A program made the translations under genes and the position numbers. The notes under the pieces are model-generated. The model saw nothing but the letters and a program-made list of their open reading frames with translations. It made no database searches and was not told where the DNA came from. Source: Salmonella enterica subsp. houtenae serovar Houten (GTDB lineage Bacteria > Pseudomonadota > Gammaproteobacteria > Enterobacterales > Enterobacteriaceae). Taken from it: a DNA stretch of 64,000 nt. Position 1 is the stretch's first letter. The number at the start of each line of letters is the position of its first letter. Shown here in pieces: positions 27,155 through 35,493 of the stretch. The stretch is from contig LS483478.1 of NCBI GenBank assembly GCA_900478215.1, forward strand, positions 3,658,001 to 3,722,000, read 5' to 3'.

Positions 27155-27346
27155 ATGTCTGACGTGACCGTCGTAAACTGCCCGACCTGCGGTAAGCCGG
27201 TCGTCTGGGAGGAGATCAGCCCCTTCCGCCCGTTCTGTTCTAAACGCTGTCAGTTAATTGATTTGGGCGAATGGGCCGCCGAAGAGAAGCGAATCGCCAG
27301 CAGCGGCGACCAGTCTGATAGCGACGACTGGAGCGAAGAGCGCTAA
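27155..27346 (+). CDS. yacG: DNA gyrase inhibitor YacG
   Basis: Zinc-finger protein of 63 residues that binds GyrB and blocks gyrase-DNA binding. The four zinc cysteines are C9, C12, C28 and C32 (CPTCGK and FCSKRC), followed by an acidic, disordered tail. AAGGAG precedes the start, 9 bases after zapD. Its last four bases overlap the stop of the convergent LysR gene, which suggests that the insertion joined very close to the yacG end. Confidence 0.95.
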   Translation: MSDVTVVNCPTCGKPVVWEEISPFRPFCSKRCQLIDLGEWAAEEKRIASSGDQSDSDDWSEER

Positions 27347-28284
27347 CGGTGATGGCTCTGTTGAAACGGCAATATCGCCTTATGACAAAAATAATCAATA
27401 AATACGCGTAGTTTTGGCGCCATATGCGCGCGGCCGGGATAATACAAATAAAACCGGTCCGCCGCAGGCAGCCACTCCTCAAGTACGGAACACAGCCGCC
27501 CATCCTGTAAGTCTTCCTGGACATCCTGTTCAAAAACGTAGGTTAACCCTGCCCCATTACGCGCGGCGGAGAGACGCAACGCTTTATCATTCACCATTAA
27601 CGCGGCTTCCGGCGTAATTTCCAGCCGTTGCGTTCCATGAACAAACTCCCACCGGTATAGCCCGCTCTCACGCGTAAAACGATGACAAAGGCAGCGGTGA
27701 TTGATGAGTTCCTGAGGATGCAGCGGCGTGCCAAAACGCACAAGATATGCAGGGGATGCCACGATCGCCGGGCGTAAAACATCACCGAGCGGAACGATAT
27801 TCATATCAAGTTGTACCGCATCGCCAAAGCGAATACCGGCATCAAAGCGTTCGTTAATTAAATCCACAAAACCGTCATTCACATCGATATCCAGCCGAAT
27901 ATCGGGATAATCGCGCATAAAGCCGGCGAGATTGGGTTGTAACAGAAGCGTAGCCGCCGTACGCGGTACGGTCAGGCGTAACGTTCCTCCGGGTATATCG
28001 CGACTCTGGCGGGCATGTTCCATCGCCTCATCAATATGATTCAATGCGGGCCTGATACTGGCAAAAAAGGCATGTCCTGCTTCTGTCAAACCGACACGCC
28101 GGGTGGTTCGGTTCAACAATTTCACGCCAAGTTCATCCTCCAGTTGACGCATATTCTGACTTAACGCCGACGTGGAAATATTTAACTGTGCCGCTGCCCG
28201 CGTGAAGCTATGGTTTTCAGCAATCATGCAAAAAGCATGCAATATGGACATCACATCATGACGCATTATTAAGCCAGCCTTCAT
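27343..28284 (-). CDS. LysR-family transcriptional regulator
   Basis: Regulator of up to 313 residues. The N-terminal winged helix-turn-helix is clear (FTRAAAQLNISTSALSQNMR), followed by the LysR effector-binding domain (GTLRLTVPRTAATLLLQPNL onward). The start is uncertain: ATG at 28284 has a poor ribosome site; ATG at 28266 (M-R-H-D-V-M) has a slightly better one. It is divergent from an aldo/keto reductase with 85 bases between, the usual layout for a LysR protein and its target. Neither gene belongs to the backbone between yacG and mutT as I recall it from E. coli and S. Typhimurium LT2. The inducer is unknown. Confidence 0.85.
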   Translation of the reverse strand: MKAGLIMRHDVMSILHAFCMIAENHSFTRAAAQLNISTSALSQNMRQLEDELGVKLLNRTTRRVGLTEAGHAFFASIRPALNHIDEAMEHARQSRDIPGGTLRLTVPRTAATLLLQPNLAGFMRDYPDIRLDIDVNDGFVDLINERFDAGIRFGDAVQLDMNIVPLGDVLRPAIVASPAYLVRFGTPLHPQELINHRCLCHRFTRESGLYRWEFVHGTQRLEITPEAALMVNDKALRLSAARNGAGLTYVFEQDVQEDLQDGRLCSVLEEWLPAADRFYLYYPGRAHMAPKLRVFIDYFCHKAILPFQQSHHR

Positions 28285-28369
28285 AAACCATGCTTATTCC
28301 CCCAGTTTTTCATTTTATACGCCAGGTATAGACTGCCTGCCATGCACAAAATATCCTCATGGAGGCAGT

Positions 28370-29359
28370 ATGCAATATCGTACATTAGGCGCAAACGGAC
28401 CGCGAGTGTCAGCCATCGGGCTGGGATGTATGGGCATGAGCGCATTTTACGGCGCTCATGACGACAATACCTCAATTAAGACGCTACATTATGCGTTAGA
28501 TCAAGGGGTAACACTGCTCGATACCGCAGATATGTATGGCCCTTATACCAGTGAAAAGTTAGTCGGAAGGGCCATCGCCGATCGTCGCGATCGGGTATTT
28601 TTAGCGACGAAATTTGGTATCGTTCTCGACCCTGCCAACCCTATGGCGCGTGGCGTCAATGGCAGACCGGAGTACGTTCGCCGCAGTTGTGAGCAAAGCC
28701 TGCAACGCCTGGGGGTCGATCATATCGATCTGTATTATCAACATCGCGTCGATCCATCAGTCCCCATAGAAGAGACTGTCGGTGCGATGGCAGATCTGGT
28801 GCGCGAGGGAAAAGTGCGTTATCTCGGGCTATCCGAAGCATCAACGCAAACGCTGGAACGCGCCCATAACGTTCACCCTATTACCGCGCTGCAAAGTGAG
28901 TATTCGCTTTGGTCCCGCGAAGCGGAAATGTCAACGCTTTCCACCTGTGAACGGCTGGGTATAGGTTTCGTCGCTTACAGCCCGCTGGGACGCGGTTTTC
29001 TGACCGGTACGATTAAAACGCCAGAGGATTTTGCTGCGAATGACTTCCGTCGCACAAATCCCAGGTTCATGGGTGAGAACTTCTCGCGCAATTTACGTCT
29101 GGCTGAAGCAATAAAACAAATGGCACGCGAAAAAGACTGTACCCCCGCACAATTAGCGCTGGCCTGGCTGCTGGCCCGCCACAGGCACATCGTTCCTATT
29201 CCCGGCACCCGCCATTGCGCCAGGGTGGATGAAAACCTTGGCGCGTTATCACTGACCCTAAGTCCGCAGGAGCTGGCGGCAATTGAGGCGGTTTTTCCTC
29301 ACGACGCCGCAGCCGGCCCCCGCTACTGGCCGGAAATTATGTCCACATTAAATCGATAA
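28370..29359 (+). CDS. Aldo/keto reductase
   Basis: NADPH-dependent oxidoreductase of 329 residues, AKR superfamily (YajO/YdhF-like or AKR11/13 type by eye). The catalytic tetrad can be placed: Asp51 and Tyr56 in DTADMYG, Lys81 in ATKFG, and His125 in YQHRVD. The C-terminal half contains the cofactor segment PIPGTRHCARVDENLGA. AGGAGG-like sequence (GGAGGCAG) precedes the start. It likely forms a regulon with the divergent LysR gene. Substrate unknown; such enzymes often reduce reactive aldehydes or quinone-like compounds. Confidence 0.88.
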   Translation: MQYRTLGANGPRVSAIGLGCMGMSAFYGAHDDNTSIKTLHYALDQGVTLLDTADMYGPYTSEKLVGRAIADRRDRVFLATKFGIVLDPANPMARGVNGRPEYVRRSCEQSLQRLGVDHIDLYYQHRVDPSVPIEETVGAMADLVREGKVRYLGLSEASTQTLERAHNVHPITALQSEYSLWSREAEMSTLSTCERLGIGFVAYSPLGRGFLTGTIKTPEDFAANDFRRTNPRFMGENFSRNLRLAEAIKQMAREKDCTPAQLALAWLLARHRHIVPIPGTRHCARVDENLGALSLTLSPQELAAIEAVFPHDAAAGPRYWPEIMSTLNR

Positions 29360-29369
29360 TAAGATCGAT

Positions 29370-29390
29370 GGGGATCGTGTTGAGATCCCC
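29370..29390. terminator. Bidirectional terminator between AKR gene and mutT
   Basis: Perfect 7-base stem GGGGATC/GATCCCC with a 7-base loop between two convergent stop codons. Confidence 0.6.
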
Positions 29391-29392
29391 TA

Positions 29393-29788
29393 CTAATGCG
29401 CACATTGGCGTAATTTACGAATAATCGGTTCATTGGCAGGCGGAAAATCGTCCGCATTCAACGCGCTTTGCGCGATCCACTGTCCCGGCTGTCCCTCTTT
29501 CCCCCACGGTTCGCCCTCCCAGCGTTCAACCAGCCAAAACCACAGAGTGATGTGTCGGTCCGGGAATTGATATTCCAGCGTGTCGAATAATGTCACCTGG
29601 GTTGGCGTAATCCCCACCTCTTCCTGTAGCTCCCGGCTCAACGCCTGCTCTGGTGTTTCGCCGGCTTCAATTTTTCCGCCGGGAAATTCCAGCTTGTTCG
29701 CCATATGCGCATCCGCGGCGCGTCGGGTAATAAAAATTTCGTCGTTCGGGTTGCGGATAATCCCAACCGCAATTTGCAGTTTTTTCAT
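29393..29788 (-). CDS. mutT: 8-oxo-dGTP diphosphatase
   Basis: Mutator protein that removes 8-oxo-dGTP from the nucleotide pool, preventing A:T to C:G transversions; 131 residues. The Nudix box is complete at residues 38-60 (G38, E44, R52, E53, E56, E57, G59). An open frame extends 39 codons upstream, but it passes through a terminator hairpin and lacks a good start; ATG at 29788 gives the known N-terminus M-K-K-L-Q-I-A-V-G. Downstream of secA on the same strand. Confidence 0.97.
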   Translation of the reverse strand: MKKLQIAVGIIRNPNDEIFITRRAADAHMANKLEFPGGKIEAGETPEQALSRELQEEVGITPTQVTLFDTLEYQFPDRHITLWFWLVERWEGEPWGKEGQPGQWIAQSALNADDFPPANEPIIRKLRQCAH

Positions 29789-29802
29789 CTTGTTGCATCC
29801 AT

Positions 29803-29830
29803 AAAAAAGGCGCAGTCGCCTGCGCCTTTT
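29803..29830 (-). terminator. Terminator between secA and mutT
   Basis: Stem GGCGCA/TGCGCC with a 6-base loop, with A-run and T-run on either side. Read on the minus strand it follows secA and ends in six T, just 15 bases before the mutT start. It would reduce read-through into mutT. Confidence 0.75.
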
Positions 29831-29844
29831 ATCTGTGTTCAATG

Positions 29845-29880
29845 CCAGGCCGAATAAGCGTAGCGCCAGTCGGCAATAAT
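29845..29880. repeat. Degenerate REP-like element
   Basis: Sequence resembling a REP unit (AGGCCGAATAAGCGTAGCG, then CAGTCGGCAATA) but with several mismatches to the consensus, between secA and mutT. Confidence 0.5.
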
Positions 29881-29937
29881 GCCAGCATCGACCTGGTGGC
29901 AACACATTACGTCCGTCAGGTCGATGGGTTTATCGCA

Positions 29938-32643
29938 TTAGCTCAGGCGACCGTGACACTGTTTGTATTTCTTACCGGAACCGCAGGGGCAAGGATCGTT
30001 ACGTCCAATCTTACGTTCGCCCGTTTGAGCGGCAAGATCGGCAGCCACGGCGGCATCGTCATCCTGATGGCTTAACTGCTGCATCTGCGCCAGACGCTCT
30101 GCTTCTTCGCGACGCTGCAATTCCATCGCTTCAACCTCTTCCGGCATACGTACCTGAACTTTGCTCAGAGTGCTGATCACTTCATATTTCAGCGATTCCA
30201 GCATCGCGGCAAACATCGCGAAGGATTCTCGCTTGTACTCCTGCTTCGGATCTTTTTGCGCATAGCCGCGCAGGTGAATCCCCTGACGCAGATAATCCAT
30301 CGCCGCCAGATGCTCTTTCCACAGGGAATCGAGAGTTTGCAGCATCACGCCTTTCTCGAAGTGACGCATCATTTCAGCGCCAACCACCTCTTCTTTACGC
30401 TGATACATCTCGATGGCTTGCGCCAGGATACGCTCACGCAGCGTCTCTTCATGCAACTCCGGCTCTTTATCCAGCCACTCGGCAATCGGCAACTCCAGGT
30501 CAAAGTCGTTTTTCAGGCGCTCCTGCAAACCCGGGATATCCCACATCTCTTCCAGCGACTGCGGCGGAATGTAGGCGTCAATGGTCGCCTTAAAGACATC
30601 TTCGCGAATGCTGTTGATGGTGTCGCTCACGTCAGACACATCCAGCAGTTCGTTACGCTGGGTATAGATTGCACGTCGCTGATCGTTCGCCACATCATCA
30701 TATTCCAGCAGTTGCTTACGAATATCGAAGTTACGGCTTTCTACTTTACGCTGCGCGTTAGCGATAGCTTTAGTCACCCACGGGTGCTCAATCGCTTCGC
30801 CCGGCTTCATCCCCAGTTTACGCATCATACCGGAGACACGATCGGAGGCGAAAATACGCATCAGCGCATCTTCCATCGACAGGTAGAAACGGGAAGAGCC
30901 CGGATCGCCCTGGCGACCGGAACGGCCACGCAGCTGGTTGTCGATACGGCGGGATTCATGGCGCTCGGTGCCAATAATATGCAGACCGCCAGCAGCCAGA
31001 ACCGCGTCATGGCGTACCTGCCAGTCCGCTTTAATCTGCGCAATCTGTTCTTCCGTCGGCGCTTCCAGCGCGGCGACTTCCGCCTGCCAGCTACCGCCCA
31101 GCATAATATCGGTACCACGACCCGCCATGTTAGTGGCGATAGTGACCGCCGCAGGATAACCGGCCTGCGCAACGATACCTGCTTCGTTGGCGTGGAATTT
31201 AGCGTTCAGTACGTTATGTTTGATGCCCGCTTTGGTCAGTTCTCTGGAGACCACTTCAGACTTCTCGATAGAGATCGTCCCGACCAGCACTGGCTGACCG
31301 TTCGCGGTACGCTCTTTAATATCTTCGATAATGGCCTGGATTTTTTCCGCTTCGGTCATGTAGACCAGATCCGGCAAATCTTTACGGATCATTGGGCGGT
31401 TGGTCGGAACAACGACGGTGTCCAGCTTATAGATAGAGCTAAATTCGAAGGCTTCAGTATCCGCCGTACCGGTCATACCGGCCAGCTTTTCATACAGACG
31501 GAAGTAGTTCTGGAAGGTGATTGACGCCAGCGTCTGGTTTTCATTCTGAATTTCAACGCCTTCTTTCGCTTCTACCGCCTGGTGCAGACCGTCAGACCAG
31601 CGACGCCCCTGCATGGTACGACCGGTATGTTCATCAACAATAATGACTTCGCCGTCTTTCACAATGTAATCCACGTCACGGGTAAACAGCGCGTGCGCGC
31701 GCAGCGCGGCGGTGACGTGATGCATCAGCATAATATTGCCAGGAGAGTAGAGCGACTCGCCCTCATCCATAATGCCTTCTTGCACCAGTAGCTCTTCAAT
31801 CAGCACCAGGCCGCGTTCGGTCAGGTTAACCTGGCGCGCTTTCTCATCAACGGAGAAGTGACCTTCGCCCTGGAAAGTATCAGAATCTTCCTTCTCCTGA
31901 CGAATCAGGTGCGGAATGATTTTGTTCACTTTTTTGTACATTTCCGAGCTATCTTCCGCCGGGCCGGAAATAATCAGCGGCGTACGTGCTTCATCGATCA
32001 GGATGGAGTCGACCTCATCCACCAGCGCATAATGCAGTTTACGCTGCACGCGCTCTTCCGGGCTGAATGCCATGTTGTCGCGCAGGTAGTCAAAACCGTA
32101 TTCGTTGTTCGTGCCGTAAGTGATGTCGGCAGCGTAAGCTTCACGCTTGGCTGGCGCAGGCATACCTGGCAAGTTGATGCCAACGGACATACCGAGGAAT
32201 TCGAATAGCGGACGGTTGTTTTCGGCGTCACGCTGGGCCAGATAGTCGTTCACGGTCACCACATGAACGCCTTTGCCGGACAGCGCGTTCAGGTAGGCTG
32301 GCAGCGTTGCGGTCAACGTTTTACCTTCACCGGTACGCATTTCCGCGATACAACGATCGTTGAGCACCATACCCCCCAAGAGCTGAACGTCGAAGTGACG
32401 CATCCCAAAGACGCGTTTACTGGCTTCACGCACCACCGCGAACGCTTCCGGAATGAGGCTCTCTACGCTTTCGCCTTTTTCAATACGCGCACGAAATTCG
32501 TTGGTTTTCGCTTTCAGTTCATCATCGGAGAGCTTTTCCATCTCCGGTTCCATCGCATTAATCAGGCTGACAGCCTTACGCATACGACGCAGCGTACGAT
32601 CGTTACGGCTACCGAATACTTTTGTTAATAGTTTGATTAGCAT
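29938..32643 (-). CDS. secA: Protein translocase ATPase SecA
   Basis: Motor ATPase of Sec protein export, 901 residues, acting at the inner membrane with SecYEG and SecB. Walker A is MRTGEGKT near residues 102-109; the DEAD-type motor, preprotein cross-linking and helical scaffold regions are all present in family order. The C-terminal zinc and SecB-binding tail is intact: CPCGSGKKYKQCHG. Translation is set by the upstream secM arrest peptide, and a short 61-base gap separates them. Confidence 0.98.
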   Translation of the reverse strand: MLIKLLTKVFGSRNDRTLRRMRKAVSLINAMEPEMEKLSDDELKAKTNEFRARIEKGESVESLIPEAFAVVREASKRVFGMRHFDVQLLGGMVLNDRCIAEMRTGEGKTLTATLPAYLNALSGKGVHVVTVNDYLAQRDAENNRPLFEFLGMSVGINLPGMPAPAKREAYAADITYGTNNEYGFDYLRDNMAFSPEERVQRKLHYALVDEVDSILIDEARTPLIISGPAEDSSEMYKKVNKIIPHLIRQEKEDSDTFQGEGHFSVDEKARQVNLTERGLVLIEELLVQEGIMDEGESLYSPGNIMLMHHVTAALRAHALFTRDVDYIVKDGEVIIVDEHTGRTMQGRRWSDGLHQAVEAKEGVEIQNENQTLASITFQNYFRLYEKLAGMTGTADTEAFEFSSIYKLDTVVVPTNRPMIRKDLPDLVYMTEAEKIQAIIEDIKERTANGQPVLVGTISIEKSEVVSRELTKAGIKHNVLNAKFHANEAGIVAQAGYPAAVTIATNMAGRGTDIMLGGSWQAEVAALEAPTEEQIAQIKADWQVRHDAVLAAGGLHIIGTERHESRRIDNQLRGRSGRQGDPGSSRFYLSMEDALMRIFASDRVSGMMRKLGMKPGEAIEHPWVTKAIANAQRKVESRNFDIRKQLLEYDDVANDQRRAIYTQRNELLDVSDVSDTINSIREDVFKATIDAYIPPQSLEEMWDIPGLQERLKNDFDLELPIAEWLDKEPELHEETLRERILAQAIEMYQRKEEVVGAEMMRHFEKGVMLQTLDSLWKEHLAAMDYLRQGIHLRGYAQKDPKQEYKRESFAMFAAMLESLKYEVISTLSKVQVRMPEEVEAMELQRREEAERLAQMQQLSHQDDDAAVAADLAAQTGERKIGRNDPCPCGSGKKYKQCHGRLS

Positions 32644-32704
32644 AATAAAATCTCAAACGCCCCGCGCCGCGGAGCTACAAATAAAGTTAAAGGGTCTTTT
32701 TTCG

Positions 32705-33202
32705 TTAGCTGAGACGTTGAGGACCGGCGCGGATACCTTGCGCCTGGCTTATCCAGGCCGGGATGCTAAATGCGGTTTGCGGCGCAAAATACGCCTGGGA
32801 AAGGCGGCGAACAATCGCCGGCGGCGTGCCCTCCTGCGTGAGCATCGCGCTAAGCGTATTCAGTAAGGCGATATGGTGCGCCTGTAATGGCGACGACGCG
32901 TCGGCAACGGGCAGCGTTTGCGGCGCCATTGCAAAAGAGAGGTGGCGGATCACCGTGCGAATAGCGTGCTGATGCCAGTAATCCACGGTGAAATTAGGAC
33001 GACGGTTAGACGCCTCTAACAGCGCAAGATGACTAAAGTTAACTTTAGACGCGGTGCTGGCGGTCGTCCTTGCAGGCGTATTGGTTTCGGCGGCGTTACT
33101 GAGCGCGGGCAAACCAAAACTCGCCGCGACCATCCCTAATAAGAGATGCGGCCAGAAGTATCGTCTGCCTAACTGTCGCCAGCGCGTCAGTATTCCACTC
33201 AC
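32705..33202 (-). CDS. secM: Secretion monitor SecM
   Basis: Regulatory secreted protein of 165 residues that stalls its own ribosome when export is slow, opening the secA ribosome binding site. It starts at a GTG (33202), consistent with the known N-terminus M-S-G-I-L-T-R-W; the frame is open further upstream but without the right start. A long signal sequence is followed by Ala-Ser cleavage around SNAAE. The arrest motif near the C-terminus, FSIPAWISQAQGIRAGP, keeps all residues known to be critical (Phe, Trp-Ile, Gly-Ile-Arg-Ala-Gly-Pro), with Ile and Ala replacing Thr and Val of the E. coli motif. Confidence 0.95.
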   Translation of the reverse strand: MSGILTRWRQLGRRYFWPHLLLGMVAASFGLPALSNAAETNTPARTTASTASKVNFSHLALLEASNRRPNFTVDYWHQHAIRTVIRHLSFAMAPQTLPVADASSPLQAHHIALLNTLSAMLTQEGTPPAIVRRLSQAYFAPQTAFSIPAWISQAQGIRAGPQRLS

Positions 33203-33560
33203 GTCATTGCCACCTGATATGCCCCTCATGGGCTTACGAAACCAAAACAATTTGCCCACAAATCTTATCATTAAAGCGTACGCGCTACAGCAGTAATGAC
33301 GAGAAACAAAGATAAAACTGGCTAAGAAAACAGCGAACGCGCCATATTTCAATTCAATCCTGCTACGCAGGAGCGGGTATGGATAGAAACATTATCCTCC
33401 AACGCGTTTATATACTACCTTGACCAAAAAACAGCGCTGGCGTTGTTTCCCCACCATCATCGGCAGCTCAAACAGCTTACAACGTTTCTCGGTCAGACAC
33501 AGACATACCATAGCGGATGGTCGGCGCCATTACATTGCAACTTTTATGAATACGCTAACT
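33203..33560. other. Intergenic region upstream of secM
   Basis: This 358-base gap separates secM from the unknown gene at 33561-35069. It should hold the secM-secA promoter. Open frames crossing it are in-frame extensions of secM or short minus frames without coding character. I could not identify a terminator for the upstream gene. Confidence 0.4.
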
Positions 33561-35069
33561 TCAAGTTTCTACTGCGTCCTTAATACTTTCGCGGATAGCC
33601 GCTAACCGCTCGCTAATCACTGCGCCCCGTTCAAGGATCTTGTTTTTACGTCGCTGGTTATCTCGTGTCGGATTCTTCTCAAGATACTCGAGCACTTGTT
33701 CATGTTCTTCATTCAATTTACTATGATATTTTACCAGCAAAGCTTCAATCTTAGACGCTTTTTCAGGTGTTAATCCTTTACGAGCTCTTTTATAATCATG
33801 ACAAGCAGTAGCTATATCATGAACAGGTAAAGAGACCCCTCTTATTACTGACGAGATAAGGCTAGCCAGGAGAATGCCGCCCGTCTGCGAGGGTTCTACA
33901 ACGCGTGATTTTATTTTTGCGTAATACTCCCAGACGACACCTTTCCTGGCAGATTTTATTTTCCGGTCAATCTCCCTGGTTTTTAAATGGGGATTAGGAT
34001 TTATTTTATTGCTGACAACGCCTGCGGCATAATTGTAAAACCTTTTACCTGTCCATGCTAACCCTGTGCCAATCCCCCCGCCGATGATCGTACCAAAGCC
34101 GGGAGCGATTGCCGTGCCGACTACAGCCCCCAACATACTACCAGTGATACTAAACCCAGTATGTATCCCCGTTTGTAGCAAGAGTTCGAGCGTTTTATTC
34201 TCTTTAAAACGCTTCATTGCTTCATGGCTATTAAGAACATTTAATGATTTCTGAATGGAATGCAATTCGTGCTTAAAAGCAGATTGTATTTTCTTGAAAT
34301 TCCTCACATCCTTCGACGCCACTTTTTCCTTTTCAGACGTCATTTTTTCCTCTTCAGACGTCATTTTTTTCTCTTCAGACGTCATATTTTCTTCTTCAGA
34401 CGTCATATTTTCTTCTTCAAGAGGACTCTTTTTTTCCTGCGCCACTACAGGCATGGTATAAGGCGAACACTGAACCTTTTCATCTTTTAAAGTTGCGTTT
34501 GAATTTCCTTCGGCGAACGTCCTCCATAACGTATTCAGCCCATTACATACATCGGGGAAAGTCATTTTTACATGACCATTGGCATCAATAACATATTGAT
34601 AAAGAAAATCTTTCATCAACTCATTAATCTCAGAGACATACAAAGGGAGCGCCCCTGTAGATACCGCCAATTGGTAGACATTACTCTCATCGCAGCATGG
34701 GGTTACCGCGTTTATAGACACGAGTAATGGATCTGCTGTTTCATGTGGATAGAGTTTAACCTGGTCAAGTAACATCTCAAATTGCACTGTTCGTTCTTCA
34801 TTACTGCCAATAATACCAGGCTCAACGAGCTTATTTTCATCTAAAAGAAAATGAGTGCGCACAGATAATAACACACCATCTTTTACGGCGGATATTATAG
34901 AGAAAAGCATCATACTGCGTGCCTCCCCTTTATTAGAGAAGTTATAATATAAGCAATTATTCCATATCTTTCCTCCTTTAGTTACCAGGCATTTACCTGA
35001 TTTATAATTTTCATTTCCAGCCATCAATACAGGACATCCAGTATCGGTCTGGTATAGCGTTGTCGCCAC
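33561..35069 (-). CDS. Unknown 502-residue protein, possible effector or toxin
   Basis: Intact frame of 502 codons that I do not recognise. No signal peptide. Residues about 1-200 form a mixed alpha/beta region with two adjacent cysteines (TPCCDES). Residues 218-252 are five 7-residue repeats (EEENMTS type), likely a short acidic coiled coil. After a Lys-rich helix comes a glycine-rich hydrophobic stretch, about 307-360 (GSMLGAVVGTAIAPGFGTII, then GGGIGTGLAW), resembling a glycine-zipper membrane segment. The rest is strongly basic and helical. It is markedly A+T-rich against its neighbours. The start is a GTG at 35069 with a weak ribosome site; ATG at 35024 is an alternative. The lpxC terminator lies upstream, so it is an independent unit. 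Secreted effector, toxin or phage-derived are all open. Confidence 0.75.
   Translation of the reverse strand: MATTLYQTDTGCPVLMAGNENYKSGKCLVTKGGKIWNNCLYYNFSNKGEARSMMLFSIISAVKDGVLLSVRTHFLLDENKLVEPGIIGSNEERTVQFEMLLDQVKLYPHETADPLLVSINAVTPCCDESNVYQLAVSTGALPLYVSEINELMKDFLYQYVIDANGHVKMTFPDVCNGLNTLWRTFAEGNSNATLKDEKVQCSPYTMPVVAQEKKSPLEEENMTSEEENMTSEEKKMTSEEEKMTSEKEKVASKDVRNFKKIQSAFKHELHSIQKSLNVLNSHEAMKRFKENKTLELLLQTGIHTGFSITGSMLGAVVGTAIAPGFGTIIGGGIGTGLAWTGKRFYNYAAGVVSNKINPNPHLKTREIDRKIKSARKGVVWEYYAKIKSRVVEPSQTGGILLASLISSVIRGVSLPVHDIATACHDYKRARKGLTPEKASKIEALLVKYHSKLNEEHEQVLEYLEKNPTRDNQRRKNKILERGAVISERLAAIRESIKDAVET
34314..34418 (-). repeat. 21-base tandem repeat encoding heptads
   Basis: Four copies of CAGACGTCAT occur exactly 21 bases apart (34334, 34355, 34376, 34397), plus a fifth diverged copy. 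They encode EEENMTS, EEENMTS, EEKKMTS, EEEKMTS and EKEKVAS. The unit is a multiple of three, so copy number can change without breaking the gene. Confidence 0.9.
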
Positions 35070-35420
35070 TGGCTAATTTCTTCCGCTGACACATCAACTC
35101 TGGCCAGGAGAAACAGGGTAGTATTCGCTATGTTCATTTTCCCGGCATTCAATTTTATGTTACCCTGGTTATTCGAGAAGGATGTGAAGGGAATATCGTT
35201 GAGTTTACAGTATTATTGGTCGGCCAGATTATTGGCGCGATAGATAATAATATGTTGTTGTTTTATTCATTGGCTCAGCATGGTTTTAACATCAGCCAAT
35301 GCCATCAGGGTTGTGGTGAGAGGTCGTTAATATGACCTGTTGAAATTATTTTGAAAATATGAATTCGTAGGTAGCCTACACTAAAATGGCCGTCTTAAGG
35401 GAAGCGCAGATAATGATAAT
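35070..35420. other. Intergenic region with an unexplained plus-strand open frame
   Basis: A+T-rich gap between the unknown gene and lpxC. Its plus strand has an open frame from 35090 to a TGA at 35333-35335, 81 codons, reading IRYVHFPGIQFYVTLVIREG and LLVGQIIGAIDNNMLLF, but with no ATG or GTG near its beginning. It could be a gene remnant or chance. The promoter of the minus-strand gene must lie here. Confidence 0.35.
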
Positions 35421-35446
35421 AAAAAACGACCGGCTCGCCTGGCCGG
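35421..35446 (-). terminator. Terminator after lpxC
   Basis: Stem CCGGC/GCCGG with a 7-base loop, followed on the minus strand by TCGTTTTTT. It marks the end of the dcw-lpxC transcription unit and isolates the unknown gene downstream. Confidence 0.8.
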
Positions 35447-35493
35447 AGAGAGTGCCAGGTTAACCAGTCGAATTTATACGACAGCGTCTGTCG

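Noticed and set aside
30256..31524. 422-codon plus-strand open frame
   Set aside because: Antisense to secA; shadow of its codon bias.
34260..34490. FRRHFFLFRRH repeat protein on the plus strand
   Set aside because: Antisense reading of the 21-base tandem repeat in the unknown gene.
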